Shown here one piece after another: positions 44,626-55,825 of a stretch of 64,000 nucleotides of DNA. The translations under genes and the position numbers were made by a program. Origin of the DNA: Heligmosomoides polygyrus polygyrus (taxonomy: Eukaryota > Nematoda > Chromadorea > Rhabditida > Heligmosomidae). The notes under the pieces are model-generated. The model was given only the letters and a program-made list of their open reading frames with translations, had not been told where the DNA came from and searched no databases. Every line of letters starts with the position of its first letter. Position 1 is the first letter of the stretch. The DNA is taken from NCBI GenBank assembly GCA_947396885.1, contig OX377206.1:51381631-51445630 (forward strand), in the 5' to 3' direction.

Positions 44626-46847
44626 TATTCGAATCGTTTCAAATACTGAAAACTTTTGGGCATTCGAAATCGAATATATTCGAAAAACAGGTTTTTCTGA
44701 ATAATCGAATTAGAATACATTCGAAAAACACGATTTTTCAACACTCAAATTCGAGTACATTCGAGAAACGCGATTTTTCGAATATTCGCATCGAAAATGA
44801 AAAAAATGAAAAATCAGGCTGCATGATAGACATGATAAACGACAGGCCAGAAGAAAACGTGGAAGCGATACATAACGGACCTCTTCCTAGTTAAGCACGA
44901 GATTTTTATCGACAGGTCTCTTATTAATTTTTCTTGTGCATCGTAAAAATGAGGTGGAGAATTTACACATAGTGGGATCAAAGAACTTATGGAAGGGTCT
45001 AATTTTACTATTTGTTGGAATACGAATCTTTCTCAAAGGAGTGCTTGTGTATTGTAAAGTGCTGGTTACGAGGAACAAGACAAGGGTTTAACGAAGGGTT
45101 TACAAGACATTTGAGGGGGACACAATCTGATTGAGCCACTGTGAGCCTCTAGGTCACTTCAAAACGATCATTTTTGGAATTGGTGGCTGACTGACTGCTC
45201 AAGAACATCCATGGTACAATGCTTTCGTCTAAGGGCAGCTAATGACGGACTGAAGACGAAGCATTATATGTCCATGTGTGGCAGATCTGTCCTGGTCATC
45301 TAAAAACGTGAAAGTCTGACACTGTCAAGACTTTTAAGGGGGGGGGGAGGTCGTACCAGATCCACTCTGGGAGGGGGGAGGTCGTTAATTTTCGGCAAAA
45401 ATCGAACCCCGCGCTTGACCCTGCCCAAGTAAGTGGTAGAAACAGATTTCTTATTTCTTATTTGGGATGAACTTGTGAATGTAACTATTGTTCAGCCAAC
45501 ATATTGATTAAACGGCAAAATTAACAAAAATCGATCGTTGAATAACGGTCAGCAGATCTACACCTCCCTTTTGTGAAGTCTTGCATGCGTGCGACGTATC
45601 TACGCGACTCCCACTCCAAATGGAACAAAAATCAGAACAAAAGTCGATAAAATCAATCGATAACAGCCAGTCGACTTTTTGTTGGTACTCTTCACTAAAA
45701 TATGTTTATATCACAGTTTCACGTTAGTTGCATGTTTACAGGTGCCGTAGAAGTAGAATGCGTGCCGAAGCTTAAAAACGTAGTCCGAATAGATATCGAC
45801 CGAGCGGTGTGAAAAATCGATATCTTTGGCGACCATTGTGTCGCGCCGCGTGACGGCGCAAGTATAAACCAGGCCTTAGGCGCAGTTCTTGACGACAAGT
45901 CGTCTCCTTTGACGGATTCCGCGCCCCATTTCGGCTGTCGCGCGCGCTCTGGGTCTCCTCCTTCCCAGGGCTATTTCTCTGGGTTTCCTGATTTTCAGGG
46001 TCTTCTTAGGAATCAGCGCTTCCAGCCTTCTTCATGGGCTTGCGGTCATTCGAGCGGCTGTACGCGTCCGGGAAGGGTCGTTAGGAGGGGTTTTTCGTTC
46101 TGCACATGTTTTTTGGTCGTGGTTTCTCCCGTCTTACTCCTTGCGCGTACCTTGGGGTTCTAATTGTGTTTATAATGTTCGTCATTTTCATTGTACTCTT
46201 TTGCATTCCTGCATGTTCTAGTGTTGTAATCGATTTTGGCTTGTTCTCATGCTTCGTTATCTCTCATATACCGTGTTAGTATGTTACTCTACGCATATAC
46301 GTTTCGTTTATCTTGTTTAGTGCCTTGCATATTGGGTAGTTTTGCCATATTGTTGTATCTCTATCGTGTCATTTACAAGGGAACTGTCTGAACGGTACGC
46401 CGGAACGGCAAGAACGAGTACTATAGTGAGAATCTCCGTCCTCCAAATAGTATCAAAACATGTTTTGTTTTTGCCGAATCTCTGAGGCAAACGAGTACGA
46501 GGGTGTAATGTTCAAGGGTCCGCAGAGCGAGCTCTTCACCACAGCTAAGATCCCGGTATCGTGGACTGGATGGCGCAGTGGTAGAGGGCACGCCTCATGT
46601 TTGTGAGGTCTAGGGTTTGGTTCCCATGCTACGTCGCGTTTTTACAATTTTACCATAGTAACGGATTTCCATAGAGATTTCCATATTTGAACTTGTGTTT
46701 GGCTTCACAGTTTCTGCCCAGTGGTACTCCGCTGCAGCCCAAGCCTGGAATACAGATGGAGCGATACAGTCCACTTTCCCCAGTTCTCAAACTGTATAGT
46801 ATAACAATTCTAGTATAGCCAAACCTTTTCCTCCGAAACGATCTGTA
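44626..46847. repeat. 2.22-kb tandem unit 2
   Basis: Repeats unit 1 with offset 2222-2225 bp; differences seen are confined to the poly-G tract near 45340. The left arm of element A recurs at 46375. Confidence 0.96.
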
Positions 46848-49026
46848 TATTCGAATCGTTTCAAATACTGAAAACTTTTGGGCATTCGAAATCGAATATA
46901 TTCGAAAAACAGGTTTTTCTGAATAATCGAATTAGAATACATTCGAAAAACACGATTTTTCAACACTCAAATTCGAGTACATTCGAGAAACGCGATTTTT
47001 CGAATATTCGCATCGAAAATGAAAAAAATGAAAAATCAGGCTGCATGATAGACATGATAAACGACAGGCCAGAAGAAAACGTGGAAGCGATACATAACGG
47101 ACCTCTTCCTAGTTAAGCACGAGATTTTTATCGACAGGTCTCTTATTAATTTTTCTTGTGCATCGTAAAAATGAGGTGGAGAATTTACACATAGTGGGAT
47201 CAAAGAACTTATGGAAGGGTCTAATTTTACTATTTGTTGGAATACGAATCTTTCTCAAAGGAGTGCTTGTGTATTGTAAAGTGCTGGTTACGAGGAACAA
47301 GACAAGGGTTTAACGAAGGGTTTACAAGACATTTGAGGGGGACACAATCTGATTGAGCCACTGTGAGCCTCTAGGTCACTTCAAAACGATCATTTTTGGA
47401 ATTGGTGGCTGACTGACTGCTCAAGAACATCCATGGTACAATGCTTTCGTCTAAGGGCAGCTAATGACGGACTGAAGACGAAGCATTATATGTCCATGTG
47501 TGGCAGATCTGTCCTGGTCATCTAAAAACGTGAAAGTCTGACACTGTCAAGACTTTTAAGGGGGGGGGGGAGGTCGTACCAGATCCACTCTGGGAGGGGG
47601 GAGGTCGTTAATTTTCGGCAAAAATCGAACCCCGCGCTTGACCCTGCCCAAGTAAGTGGTAGAAACAGATTTCTTATTTCTTATTTGGGATGAACTTGTG
47701 AATGTAACTATTGTTCAGCCAACATATTGATTAAACGGCAAAATTAACAAAAATCGATCGATGAATAACGGTCAGCAGATCTACACCTCCCTTTTGTGAA
47801 GTCTTGCATGCGTGCGACGTATCTACGCGACTCCCACTCCAAATGGAACAAAAATCAGAACAAAAGTCGATAAAATCAATCGATAACAGCCAGTCGACTT
47901 TTTGTTGGTACTCTTCACTAAAATATGTTTATATCATAGTTTCACGTTAGTTGCATGTTTACAGGTGCCGTAGAAGTAGAATGCGTGCCGAATCTTAAAA
48001 ACGTAGTCCGAATAGATATCGACCGAGCGGTGTGAAAAATCGATATCTTTGGCGACCATTGTGTCGCGCCGCGTGACGGCGCAAGTATAAACCAGGCCTT
48101 AGGCGCAGTTCTTGACGACAAGTCGTCTCCTTTGACGGATTCCGCGCCCCATTTCGACTGTCGCGCGCGCTCTGGGTCTCCTCCTTCCCAGGGCTATTTC
48201 TCTGGGTTTCCTGATTTTCAGGGTCTTCTTAGGAATCAGCGCTTCCAGCCTTCTTCATGGGCTTGCGGTCATTCGAGCGGCTGTACGCGTCCGGGAAGGG
48301 TCGTTAGGAGGGGTTTTTCGTTCTGCGCATGTTTTTTGGTCGTGGTTTCTCCCGTCTTACTCCCTTTTCATTGTACTCTTTTGCATTCCTGCATGTTCTA
48401 GTGTTGTAATCGATTTTGGCTTGTTCTCATGCTTCGTTATCTCTCATATACCGTGTTAGTATGTTACTCTACGCATATACGTTTCGTTTATCTTGTTTAG
48501 TGCCTTGCATATTGGGTAGTTTTGCCATATTGTTGTATCTCTATCGTGTCATTTACAAGGGAACTGTCTGAACGGTACGCCGGAACGGCAAGAACGAGTA
48601 CTATAGTGAGAATCTCCGTCCTCCAAATAGTATCAAAACATGTTTTGTTTTTGCCGAATCTCTGAGGCAAACGAGTACGAGGGTGTAATGTTCAAGGGTC
48701 CGCAGAGCGAGCTCTTCACCACAGCTAAGATCCCGGTATCGTGGACTGGATGGCGCAGTGGTAGAGGGCACGCCTCATGTTTGTGAGGTCTAGGGTTTGG
48801 TTCCCATGCTACGTCGCGTTTTTACAATTTTACCATAGTAACGGATTTCCATAGAGATTTCCATATTTGAACTTGTGTCTGGCTTCACAGTTTCTGCCCA
48901 GTGGTACTCCGCTGCAGCCCAAGCCTGGAATACAGATGGAGCGATACAGTCCACTTTCCCCAGTTCTCAAACTGTATAGTATAACAATTCTAGTATAGCC
49001 AAACCTTTTCCTCCGAAACGATCTGT
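46848..49026. repeat. 2.18-kb tandem unit 3
   Basis: Same unit with about half a dozen substitutions (e.g. near 47760, 47936, 47993, 48155, 48328, 48879) and a deletion of about 42 bp at 48363, where CTTACTCC joins CTTTTCATTG. Instead of returning to TATTCGAATCG, the left arm of element A continues into the element interior at 49027. This is therefore the ancestral junction and units 1-2 derive from it. Confidence 0.95.
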
Positions 49027-49983
49027 CTTCTCGAAAAAGAAAAAATAGTGCCTTCACTGGTTAGTCGTGTCGTGACCCCGGCACAATCCTCTTCTTGTTG
49101 AAACTCTTGGTCCTCTTCTTCCACTACCTCCAACTTCTTCACTTCGTCGATTTCCAGCTGTCGCAGTTCGAAATCCTGTAGGATACTTGCTATCCTTTAC
49201 GCCAGTTTCATTTCGTCTCTCGAAGGGACAGCATCCAGTGAAGATTCGCACTTCAGTGTCAATAGGTGAATAACCACTCGACGGTTAGCAGACAGAGTCA
49301 GTGTTGGCGGCAGCAGCTTCTTATAATCACGCGACTTTGTAAGCATAACAGAGGCGAGAATATTGATCGAGGTGGTAGGTCAAGTTGAAGATCATGTGGT
49401 CCCTCCGCCACTGTGAGTACACTGGTGGCACTCACCTCACCGACACTAATAAATTGCATTTGAAGCATTTTTCTGGCATTCTGCCGCTGCTTCATGTTGT
49501 TTCTGTGTCAAAATTTCTTACGTTGACAAATGAGAACTATTTATTGGAGTAAAAGTTTCATACAAATTTGCATTTGGCATATTTCGGACATTGCTGGTGA
49601 ATGACGAGATGTCGACAAATAATAAATAATAAAAACATCTGACCGTAGCAAACTGCAAAAACAAGTTCAGATATGTAAATCTTTATGGAAACCCGATACT
49701 ATGGTAAAAGTGCAAAAACGCGACGTATAATGGGAACCGAACCCTAGACCTCACGAAGACGAGGCGTGCATTCTACCTCTGCGCCACCCAGTCCACAACG
49801 CCGCGCTCTTGCACTGCCGTGAAGAGCTCGCTCTGCGGACCCTTAACCATTACACCCTCGTACTCGTTTGCCTCAAGGATTCGGCAAAAACAAAACATGT
49901 TCTGTTACTATTTGGAGGACGAGGATTCTCCCTATAGTACTCGTTCTTGCTGTTCCGGCGTACCGTTCATACAGTTCCCTTGT
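48555..49983. mobile_element. Foldback element A with tRNA-like modules in both arms
   Basis: Left arm 48555-48880 and right arm about 49660-49983 are inverted copies. Termini ACAAGGGAACTGTCTGAACG and, reversed, ACAAGGGAACTGTATGAACG. Shared blocks include GAACGAGTACTATAG, GAGGGTGTAATG, CCGCAGAGCGAGCTCTTCAC and TACGTCGCGTTTTT. Inward tRNA-like modules: left TGGCGCAGTGG with GGTTTGGTTCC; right (reversed) TGGCGCAGAGG with GGTTCGGTTCC (49732-49744). About 1.43 kb. Termini resemble those of elements B, C and E. Confidence 0.88.
49066..49347 (-). pseudogene. Unassigned acidic coding segment inside foldback element A
   Basis: Minus-strand frame MLTKSRDYKKLLPPTLTL, SANRRVVIHLLTLKC, VPSRDEMKLA, an in-frame TAA, then ASILQDFELRQLEIDEVKKL and EVVEEEDQEFQQEED. 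It aligns with the second coding segment of C1 and C2 (TMSAD-RVVIHLLTLKC, PSREEVKLA, RQLE-DE-EQLEVVEEEE). Three elements sharing this peptide with different nucleotide sequence supports a once-functional protein. Function unknown. Confidence 0.55.
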
Positions 49984-50590
49984 TAGCGTTTTCAGGGTCT
50001 TATATTATATCGGCGCTATTCATATGGGCATCATGTTGGTCGCCATTTACATTCCACGCAGCTATGTCCATATTATTCTATGTTTATCATCGCGTTTATT
50101 CATGTTATTGCCTTGTCTCATCCTAGTGCATTAGCATCGATGCTTTTATTGTCTTGTTTCGTTCGCGTGCGTGTGTATTTCATGCATTATTTAAAATAAA
50201 GGTTTAATTACCCAAATTTGAGGTGACTTCATCGTGTTCGGTCGCATCCATCTCTACCTTATTTCCGCGTGGCAGTGCTGTTTCTTCTGATTGGAGTCAC
50301 TTCAATTGGTGCATCGGCCTGTCTATATTCTGTCGACGTCGAGGACCAGTGCGCGTTCAGATCGACAAGGATCAACGACGAAGGCAGGTCGGAACCTATA
50401 CCAACTTTAGCATTTAAGATCGCATTTCTAGTTGTCTGACTTTTCGCTTAAGCTGTAGTTTCTTGTTGTTTCGTGGCGCGTATTAGTTTCTAGACTAGGT
50501 TCTAGGCTAAAGTCGTTTACGCGTATCTTTGGTTTCCTTTACCTTTGTTTGGTTTGTCCACTTGCCCCTTACATCGGGAGTTGTCACAGT
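49984..50590 (+). other. Putative leader or LTR of a retroelement, containing an SL1-like sequence
   Basis: Lies immediately upstream of a gag-like start codon. AAATAAA at 50194 precedes the SL1-like 22-mer at 50201. Comparable context (GAATTAAAAG then an SL1-like 22-mer) occurs at 52.37 kb, which could be the matching 3' repeat. LTR limits cannot be set by eye. Confidence 0.4.
50201..50222 (+). other. SL1-like spliced-leader sequence
   Basis: GGTTTAATTACCCAAATTTG followed by AG. This matches the nematode SL1 exon at 21 of 22 positions (G to A at position 16) and is followed by GT, as the donor site is in SL RNA. No Sm-binding site is seen downstream, so it does not look like an intact SL RNA gene. 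Confidence 0.7.
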
Positions 50591-51126
50591 ATGTCGACAC
50601 AGTTTTCGTCGTACAAGCGGGTGTTGACCCAGGCTTGCAACAAAGTGGAAGCAGTGGTAGCGCGTGCACAGAAGGACTACTTCGACGCAACGGGAACCGA
50701 GGAGGACTCAACTCAAGGGAGGAAAAGAAGATCTACAGCGAGCTGCAAGAACTGCTAGGCGCTATCGAGACAGGAACATCAAAGGTCGAGGAGTTATGGC
50801 AAAAGTATGAGAGCGCGTTCAATTCTNNNNNNNNNNNNNNNNNNNNNNNNNNNNNNNNNNNNNNNNNNNNNNNNNNNNNNNNNNNNNNNNNNNNNNNNNN
50901 NNNNNNNNNNNNNNNNNNNNNNNNNNNNNNNNNNNNNNNNNNNNNNNNNNNNNNNNNNNNNNNNNNNNNNNNNNNNNNNNNNNNNNNNNNNNNNNNNNNN
51001 NNNNNNNNNNNNNNNNNNNNNNNNNNGGTCGCATCGGAGCACGCTAAACGCTTTCTCTCGGATAGCAACAGTGCGCTGCCAGGTTCCAACGGAGTAGCAA
51101 CATGTGTTGCTGTTCTAACTGAATAG
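50591..51126 (+). pseudogene. gag-like N-terminus of an LTR-type retroelement, frameshifted and gapped
   Basis: ATG at 50591 opens MSTQFSSYKRVLTQACNKVE and RAQKDYFDATGTEED. A frameshift near 50710 then gives EEKKIYSELQELLGAIETG and SKVEELWQKYESAFNS. The coding sequence runs into a run of N. Helical, charged sequence of this kind is typical of gag N-termini in nematode retroelements, but I infer this without a search. After the gap a short frame continues to 51126 with no motif. Confidence 0.6.
50827..51026. other. Assembly gap (200 N)
   Basis: Exactly 200 undetermined bases; true length unknown. Any coding call across it is unsupported. Confidence 1.
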
Positions 51127-52199
51127 CAACACACAGTTGCCATTTGCAACTGCAGTTGCTAAAACGTTGGAGGGGGCGGAACCGGTTCAGCCCGGGGTGC
51201 CGCAGTGTCCGAGTGGTGCAAATGAGCAGAAATGAAGGAACAATTGTATGTCTAGTAGCCCTCATAGATGTACGGTTCATGTTTAGCGACTCTGGAACGC
51301 TGTATGTTGGGTATCTTTGAAACTATGTAAACTACGCAGAACGAGACATCAACTTTGAAGACCACTGTCAACACAGTGGCGTCAAGAGTTAACGAACAAC
51401 CACCGGAAAAGACGACAAATCCATGCAAGCTCTACGTGGATCAAGTAAGTGATGAAGGCGACCTCATAGAAACTGCTGGTGAGGTACCAGAGCTGATTGG
51501 AAGCTCTCTGAAAGGTGAGCTCAACCTTCGACTCTGACAAAGCGTTCTGGTAAGAAAGTGCTGATTTTGCAGATCATATCCATCAAAGCCAAAAATACGG
51601 TCATGGAAATGTGTCTAAGGAACTTTCCTTACAGTAAGCTCGGATAAACCACTAAAGGCATTGAGCCATGGCTTCTGTGCCCTTTTTGCGGAGTGTGTTG
51701 CCACGGCATGGCTGACTAGTACCTCATGATCGCCACTTCGGAGCAGAGGAAGGAGGCGATTCCTCTGCTCCGAAGTGGCGATCATCAGGAGAACAACAGC
51801 GAAGGACGCCGATTCTATAATATCTTGAAACAATTTGTAAGCAGCCACTCGAGTTCAGCACTCCTCGGTGCTCATATTGCGCTCGCTTAAAGGAACGGTC
51901 TTCGAAGACGCGGAATGGGACGATGATGGACGTAATTTAACACTATGTCGTGAACCGGAATCGAAACGAATGACACAAAGGCTGGTGTGCAGAGGAAATA
52001 CTTCTAATGAAAAAGGAACACCGACTTCTATAACACTCTCTAAGGAGGGGCGCAAAGGCGACAACTGATCTGCTTTTTGTGTTGAACTGTCATTTGCACT
52101 TCTGTCTTGCGGCAGCTGACTGAAGCTCGAAAATTTGACGTGTTTATCTAATTGCTCATCTGTGAGCTGCTCTCAAGAAACACAGACTTTATCGCGTGC
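51127..52199. other. No recognised gene; contains a perfect hairpin
   Basis: Could be the interior of a non-autonomous LTR element. The frames at 51355-51537 and 51868-52068 are unrecognised. Confidence 0.35.
51726..51785. repeat. Perfect 26-bp inverted repeat with 8-bp loop
   Basis: Arms ATGATCGCCACTTCGGAGCA+GAGGAA (51726-51751) and its exact reverse complement (51760-51785) around GGAGGCGA. A transcript would form a very stable stem-loop on either strand. Confidence 0.95.
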
Positions 52200-52399
52200 C
52201 TTATCAGAAGCCTCGCGATACTGTATAAGAGGCTCCCTAAACAACGAGAGGGAATTCGACAATCATCGGCTCATCTTCCGCCACTTATCTTGTATATCTT
52301 GCATTTTTAGTGTCGCCATTTATATCGTACATTTGCTCCTCCGTAATCAGAGTTGATTTTGAATTAAAAGATTTAGTTTCCCAAGTTTGAGGTTTTCGT
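52200..52399 (+). other. Possible 3' LTR segment with SL1-like sequence
   Basis: Resembles 50.1-50.25 kb in layout: ATTAAA, SL1-like 22-mer, then TTCGTGTTGTGTCGCGCTC versus TTCATCGTGTTCGGTCGCATC. Weak similarity, so LTR identity is a hypothesis. Confidence 0.35.
52370..52391 (+). other. SL1-like sequence, second copy
   Basis: GATTTAGTTTCCCAAGTTTG followed by AG matches SL1 at 19 of 22 positions (differences at 2, 7 and 10). The 12 bases CCCAAGTTTGAG are exact. Followed by GT. Confidence 0.55.
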
Positions 52400-54395
52400 G
52401 TTGTGTCGCGCTCGTTTACTGACCGTCCTCAAAGCGAACTTAGTTCGAGACAGAGTCCCGCGTGGCAGCACAGGCTCGAGCAGAATACGAGACAGTCGTC
52501 TCCTATAAGCAAAGCACAGAACGACCCTGCTTTCTTTAAACCATGCTACAGTAGAGTTCCTCATTCGATTCTCGAACCTCAAGCTCGACTATGACTAACA
52601 CTTCCTAACTATATATTGAAAACGAATACTACTGAAAGAACACGTTGATATCATAATTTACTGTAAAACCCGTATATGCATTCAAAATTGCCTTCACCAT
52701 ATGTTCTCGAACTACGCATACCTCAGAGGGGCTGATTTTCATCTACCTTAACATCTTATCCCGCATGCTACACCATATAAAAGCTTTCGAAAGCCCTTCA
52801 ATCGATGTGCAAATCCCTTTGTTCTACTTCGTCTCGTTACGACTCCTTTAAATTTTACCTTTGTAGTGTTTGGCTAAATGATAACGATATGGTAGACGAC
52901 GGTCAGGCTAAATCTATTTTACGAAAATTTGTACGCAATAGTTGCTCGAATCTTACTCAAAGAAATGAATGATTTTGGATGCTGTTCGTATTATACCATC
53001 ATTCCACCCTTTCTGTAGATTTTCATTTATGTAGTTAAGAAATCTTAAAATGTAGTTTTGATTCCCCGCGAAGAACTGTTACTTTTACCAATCGTCATCA
53101 TGTAAGTGTGCTTCGATTTTGCCGACATAATGCAAGCGATAAGATAACGCGATGAGTTGCTTCTTGTCTCTTTCGCGTGTGTGCTTTATCTGTCAGCATT
53201 GAGTTCCATTTTGCTTTTTCTAACTTCTTCATAACTTCATAGCTCTCACAGTTTGTTCAAACTCGCCACCCATCAACAACCTCGAAATGAATTTGAATTC
53301 AGAACACATTTGGTGTACACATTGCTTACCTTTTAGTGCAGTAAATAGTGCGAATTCTCCATAGGATTCTACTCTAGGATTTCGAAATAACTGAAATTTG
53401 AAATCATATGGATTTACGCCTTGAGCGAATTGCGATTTCCATCGCAAGCAAACGTGCAATCGTGGCGTCGCCACCCCCGCTCACCATTCATAACCCAATC
53501 TGTGACGTCCTCAAACACTTTCGAGCATCACATTTTCATTTCGATCAACTCGCTAAGAATGCGAAAATCACCAGCAGTCACTTGTGACGTCGTCGTCTCT
53601 GCCGACAAAAAGACGGTCAGTGTTTCCAATTTTTCAAATCATTTTTGCTCTAAATCAGATTTTTTGAAGAATCTAGTTCTTCCCCATACGAGTTCAGTTT
53701 TGTTGTTGACTCCACCACACAAATAAGCGAAATGAGAAAGAAATAGGAAGTACACTCTATCCCTATTTTGTAAGTGGGATGTATGGCACAATGCTGGCAG
53801 TAAGTAGGTATCCTGTAGGGAATCTCTCACATTTAAAGATAGCATATGTAGCAAGGGTTCCCTCAGGCAATTGGATGTGATTTACAGAGACAGGTCGTGT
53901 TGATCACGTGTTCAGTTAAACGCTATGATTGTCATAAAAAACACTCAGTTTCTTGCAAAGTTCCAACTATTCATTCTAAGGTCGCTCAAGCACTATCCTT
54001 TTCGAGTGACGTGATCGTTTTAGCTATTCGCCATTCAAATCGACTCCGGTCCTGTTCTTCGGAAGAGAATTCGCGACTACGAGGAGCTATATACTAAGGT
54101 GAACAGTGACTCATATTAGCATCATGTTGAAATTCTAAACCACATGTAGTGGTTTTTTGCAATCAAGCATTCCGTCCGTGCGGTGTTAGTGAGTTAGTAG
54201 CAGACTTGTCTAGAGAGGAAAAACCACTCACCTTTAAAACGGCTGACCATCGCCAAGGCAATATTAGTAATACCCATACAATAATACCCATTACTACCCA
54301 TCCAAATCGCCTCCACGATATCCCGCAGCAGAATTCGTGGCATATCCTAGAAGTGATTGATTAACGCAGTCCTTTATCTTTCATATTATATAATT
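52400..54395. other. No recognised feature
   Basis: AT-rich with short unremarkable ORFs on both strands. No repeats shared with the rest of the window noticed. Confidence 0.45.
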
Positions 54396-54836
54396 TTATT
54401 ACATCATCATCCATCTTCTTCTTCGGCGTTTGTCCGGCATAGTAGCGCGGTCAGCTTTCCTCATATGCTGCCGCCACTTTCCCCAATCAAACTCTTGATC
54501 GGTGTGCTTCCTTGCCATTTTCATGTGCTGGTACAAGCTATCAATCCAGGTTAAGGACATCTCCCGGACGGATTGACACCGTTTGTGCTAAGAACATGGC
54601 CTTATCGCTGCAGACGGGCGTCGTCCACAGCAGCATCTTCGTTTAGGTGCCTTTGCTTTTTCTCTAGTCACGGGCGAGCCATTGGCTCCGTGCGTAAATG
54701 GCGGCTTGTGTGACGACGACTGCTCTATAGATCTTCGACTTCAGGCGTTCAAGCATTTTCTTGTCGCAGAGCTCATCGGACAATGAGAGTTGTGCGTACC
54801 TAGATGCATTCGCGCTTGAGTTCACTTCTGTAAGAT
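54396..54836 (-). pseudogene. LINE reverse transcriptase C-terminal relic
   Basis: Minus strand: SLSDELCDKKMLERLKSKIY RAV (about 54800-54735), stops, then near the end WIDSLYQHMKMARKHTDQEF and WGKWRQHMRKADRATMPDKR. A start of the form KLSDELCDKK-LKSK-YR and an end of the form KWRQ-IR-AD--P--DKR are the thumb/C-terminal landmarks of RTE-like nematode LINEs. The sequence between them is shortened, so there is an internal deletion. Palm domain not present. Confidence 0.7.
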
Positions 54837-54888
54837 CCCAAACTCGCTCGGTCCAGCTGCACCGCGTGTGTTGTGTGAATGCACACAA
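54837..54888. repeat. 52-bp inverted repeat, left copy
   Basis: Near-perfect reverse complement of 55493-55544 (two to three mismatches), including CGTGTGTTGTGTGAATGCAC. It overlaps the start of the RT relic and encloses about 600 bp. Confidence 0.9.
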
Positions 54889-54989
54889 ACACCGCATTTG
54901 ACGACACCGCCCTAGAAATGCGCCTCAGCACACGTCAGCTGCGTTAGCGCCGACGTTGGCATTCGATCGATGCGCATTGGTCTCTTGTG

Positions 54990-55190
54990 TGCCCGCGGTG
55001 GCCTGGCTGCCAGACTTGTCGTGCCGCAGTGGGTAGAGGGGCGGGTTCAGGCTTGGAGGTCGGAGGTTCGGTTCCTAAGCATGGTGGTGTTTTCGCATTT
55101 CATTCAACTGGCTGGATGAGGTTCAGGGGTTTTAACGTCTACACAATTTCAGGCGTTTTCTGCTCATTTCCCAGCTGTATGCTTCTGCAG
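54990..55190 (+). repeat. Solo arm of a C-type foldback element with tRNA-like module
   Basis: A box TGCCGCAGTGG (55022), B box GGTTCGGTTCC (55065), then GGTGTTTTCGCATTTCATTC, TTAACGTCTACACAATTTCA and GGCGTTTTCTGCTCATTTCC. The post-B-box body matches the arms of C1 and C2. No inverted partner nearby. Confidence 0.65.
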
Positions 55191-55455
55191 AACCCGGCTG
55201 CAGACTTCTCCTGAGCGACGAAAGCGGTTTAACACGAGCAGCTTGGATCGCACCCACCCTGGAGTCCCTTACCTAGCCTGATTCTGCGCTCTTCGAGCGC
55301 AGAATCCAGCTGCGGACTCCCCCTGAGCGGCGAAAGCAGTCTCCACACCCGCAACTTGGATCGCACATACCCTGGAGTCCCTTCTCGAGCCTAGTTCTGC
55401 GCTCGAAGAGCGCAGAACCCAGCTGCGGACTCCCGCTGATCGGGAATGCAGTTGG
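55188..55455. repeat. Tandem repeat with embedded palindromes, about 2.3 copies
   Basis: Units start GCAGAACCCGGCTGCAGACT (55188), GCAGAATCCAGCTGCGGACT (55302) and GCAGAACCCAGCTGCGGACT (55421), a spacing of 114-119 bp. Unit borders contain CTGCGCTCTTCGAGCGCAG and CTGCGCTCGAAGAGCGCAG palindromes. Confidence 0.85.
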
Positions 55456-55492
55456 AGGGCGATTTTTGGACGACGCCGTGGAATTCAGTGTG

Positions 55493-55544
55493 TTGTGTGC
55501 ATTCACACAACACACGCGGTGCAGATGGACCGAGCGAGCTTGGG
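55493..55544. repeat. 52-bp inverted repeat, right copy
   Basis: Partner of 54837-54888. The pair brackets the solo arm and the tandem repeat and may be the ends of another foldback structure. Confidence 0.9.
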
Positions 55545-55825
55545 ACCGTAGTGTTCACTTCAACGAGTACTCACTAGATCTTCGACTGCTGTCGGACGCG
55601 ATGACTGCTCCCAAGCACTTGAAAGCTGATGTATTTTCATTGTAGCTCAATGCCATTTACCAAAAGGACCTAAAGGAACGACAATTATTTGCCTCACGCG
55701 TCAGGTAACTCGGTCTTCATAAATGCACAAGTCTCTCCAAGAGATAGCACCAATCTTGTGCCTGCCGCTGGAATGCAATGTTGTCGTCGTTAGCCAGCAT
55801 TACACCACCAGCGTAAAGCAACGTT
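55545..55825. other. No recognised feature
   Basis: Short stretch without recognisable coding or repeat signal. Confidence 0.35.

Noticed and set aside
43687..48401. 84-89-codon ORF (MTDSAPHFGCRARSGSPPSQ...) present three times
   Set aside because: Its repetition is fully explained by the tandem triplication; conservation is at the DNA level and says nothing about coding.
50201..50330. Functional SL1 RNA gene
   Set aside because: No downstream Sm-binding site or SL RNA stem-loops, no adjacent 5S rDNA, and one mismatch in the exon.
50733..51149. Long ORFs across the N run
   Set aside because: Openness is produced by undetermined bases.
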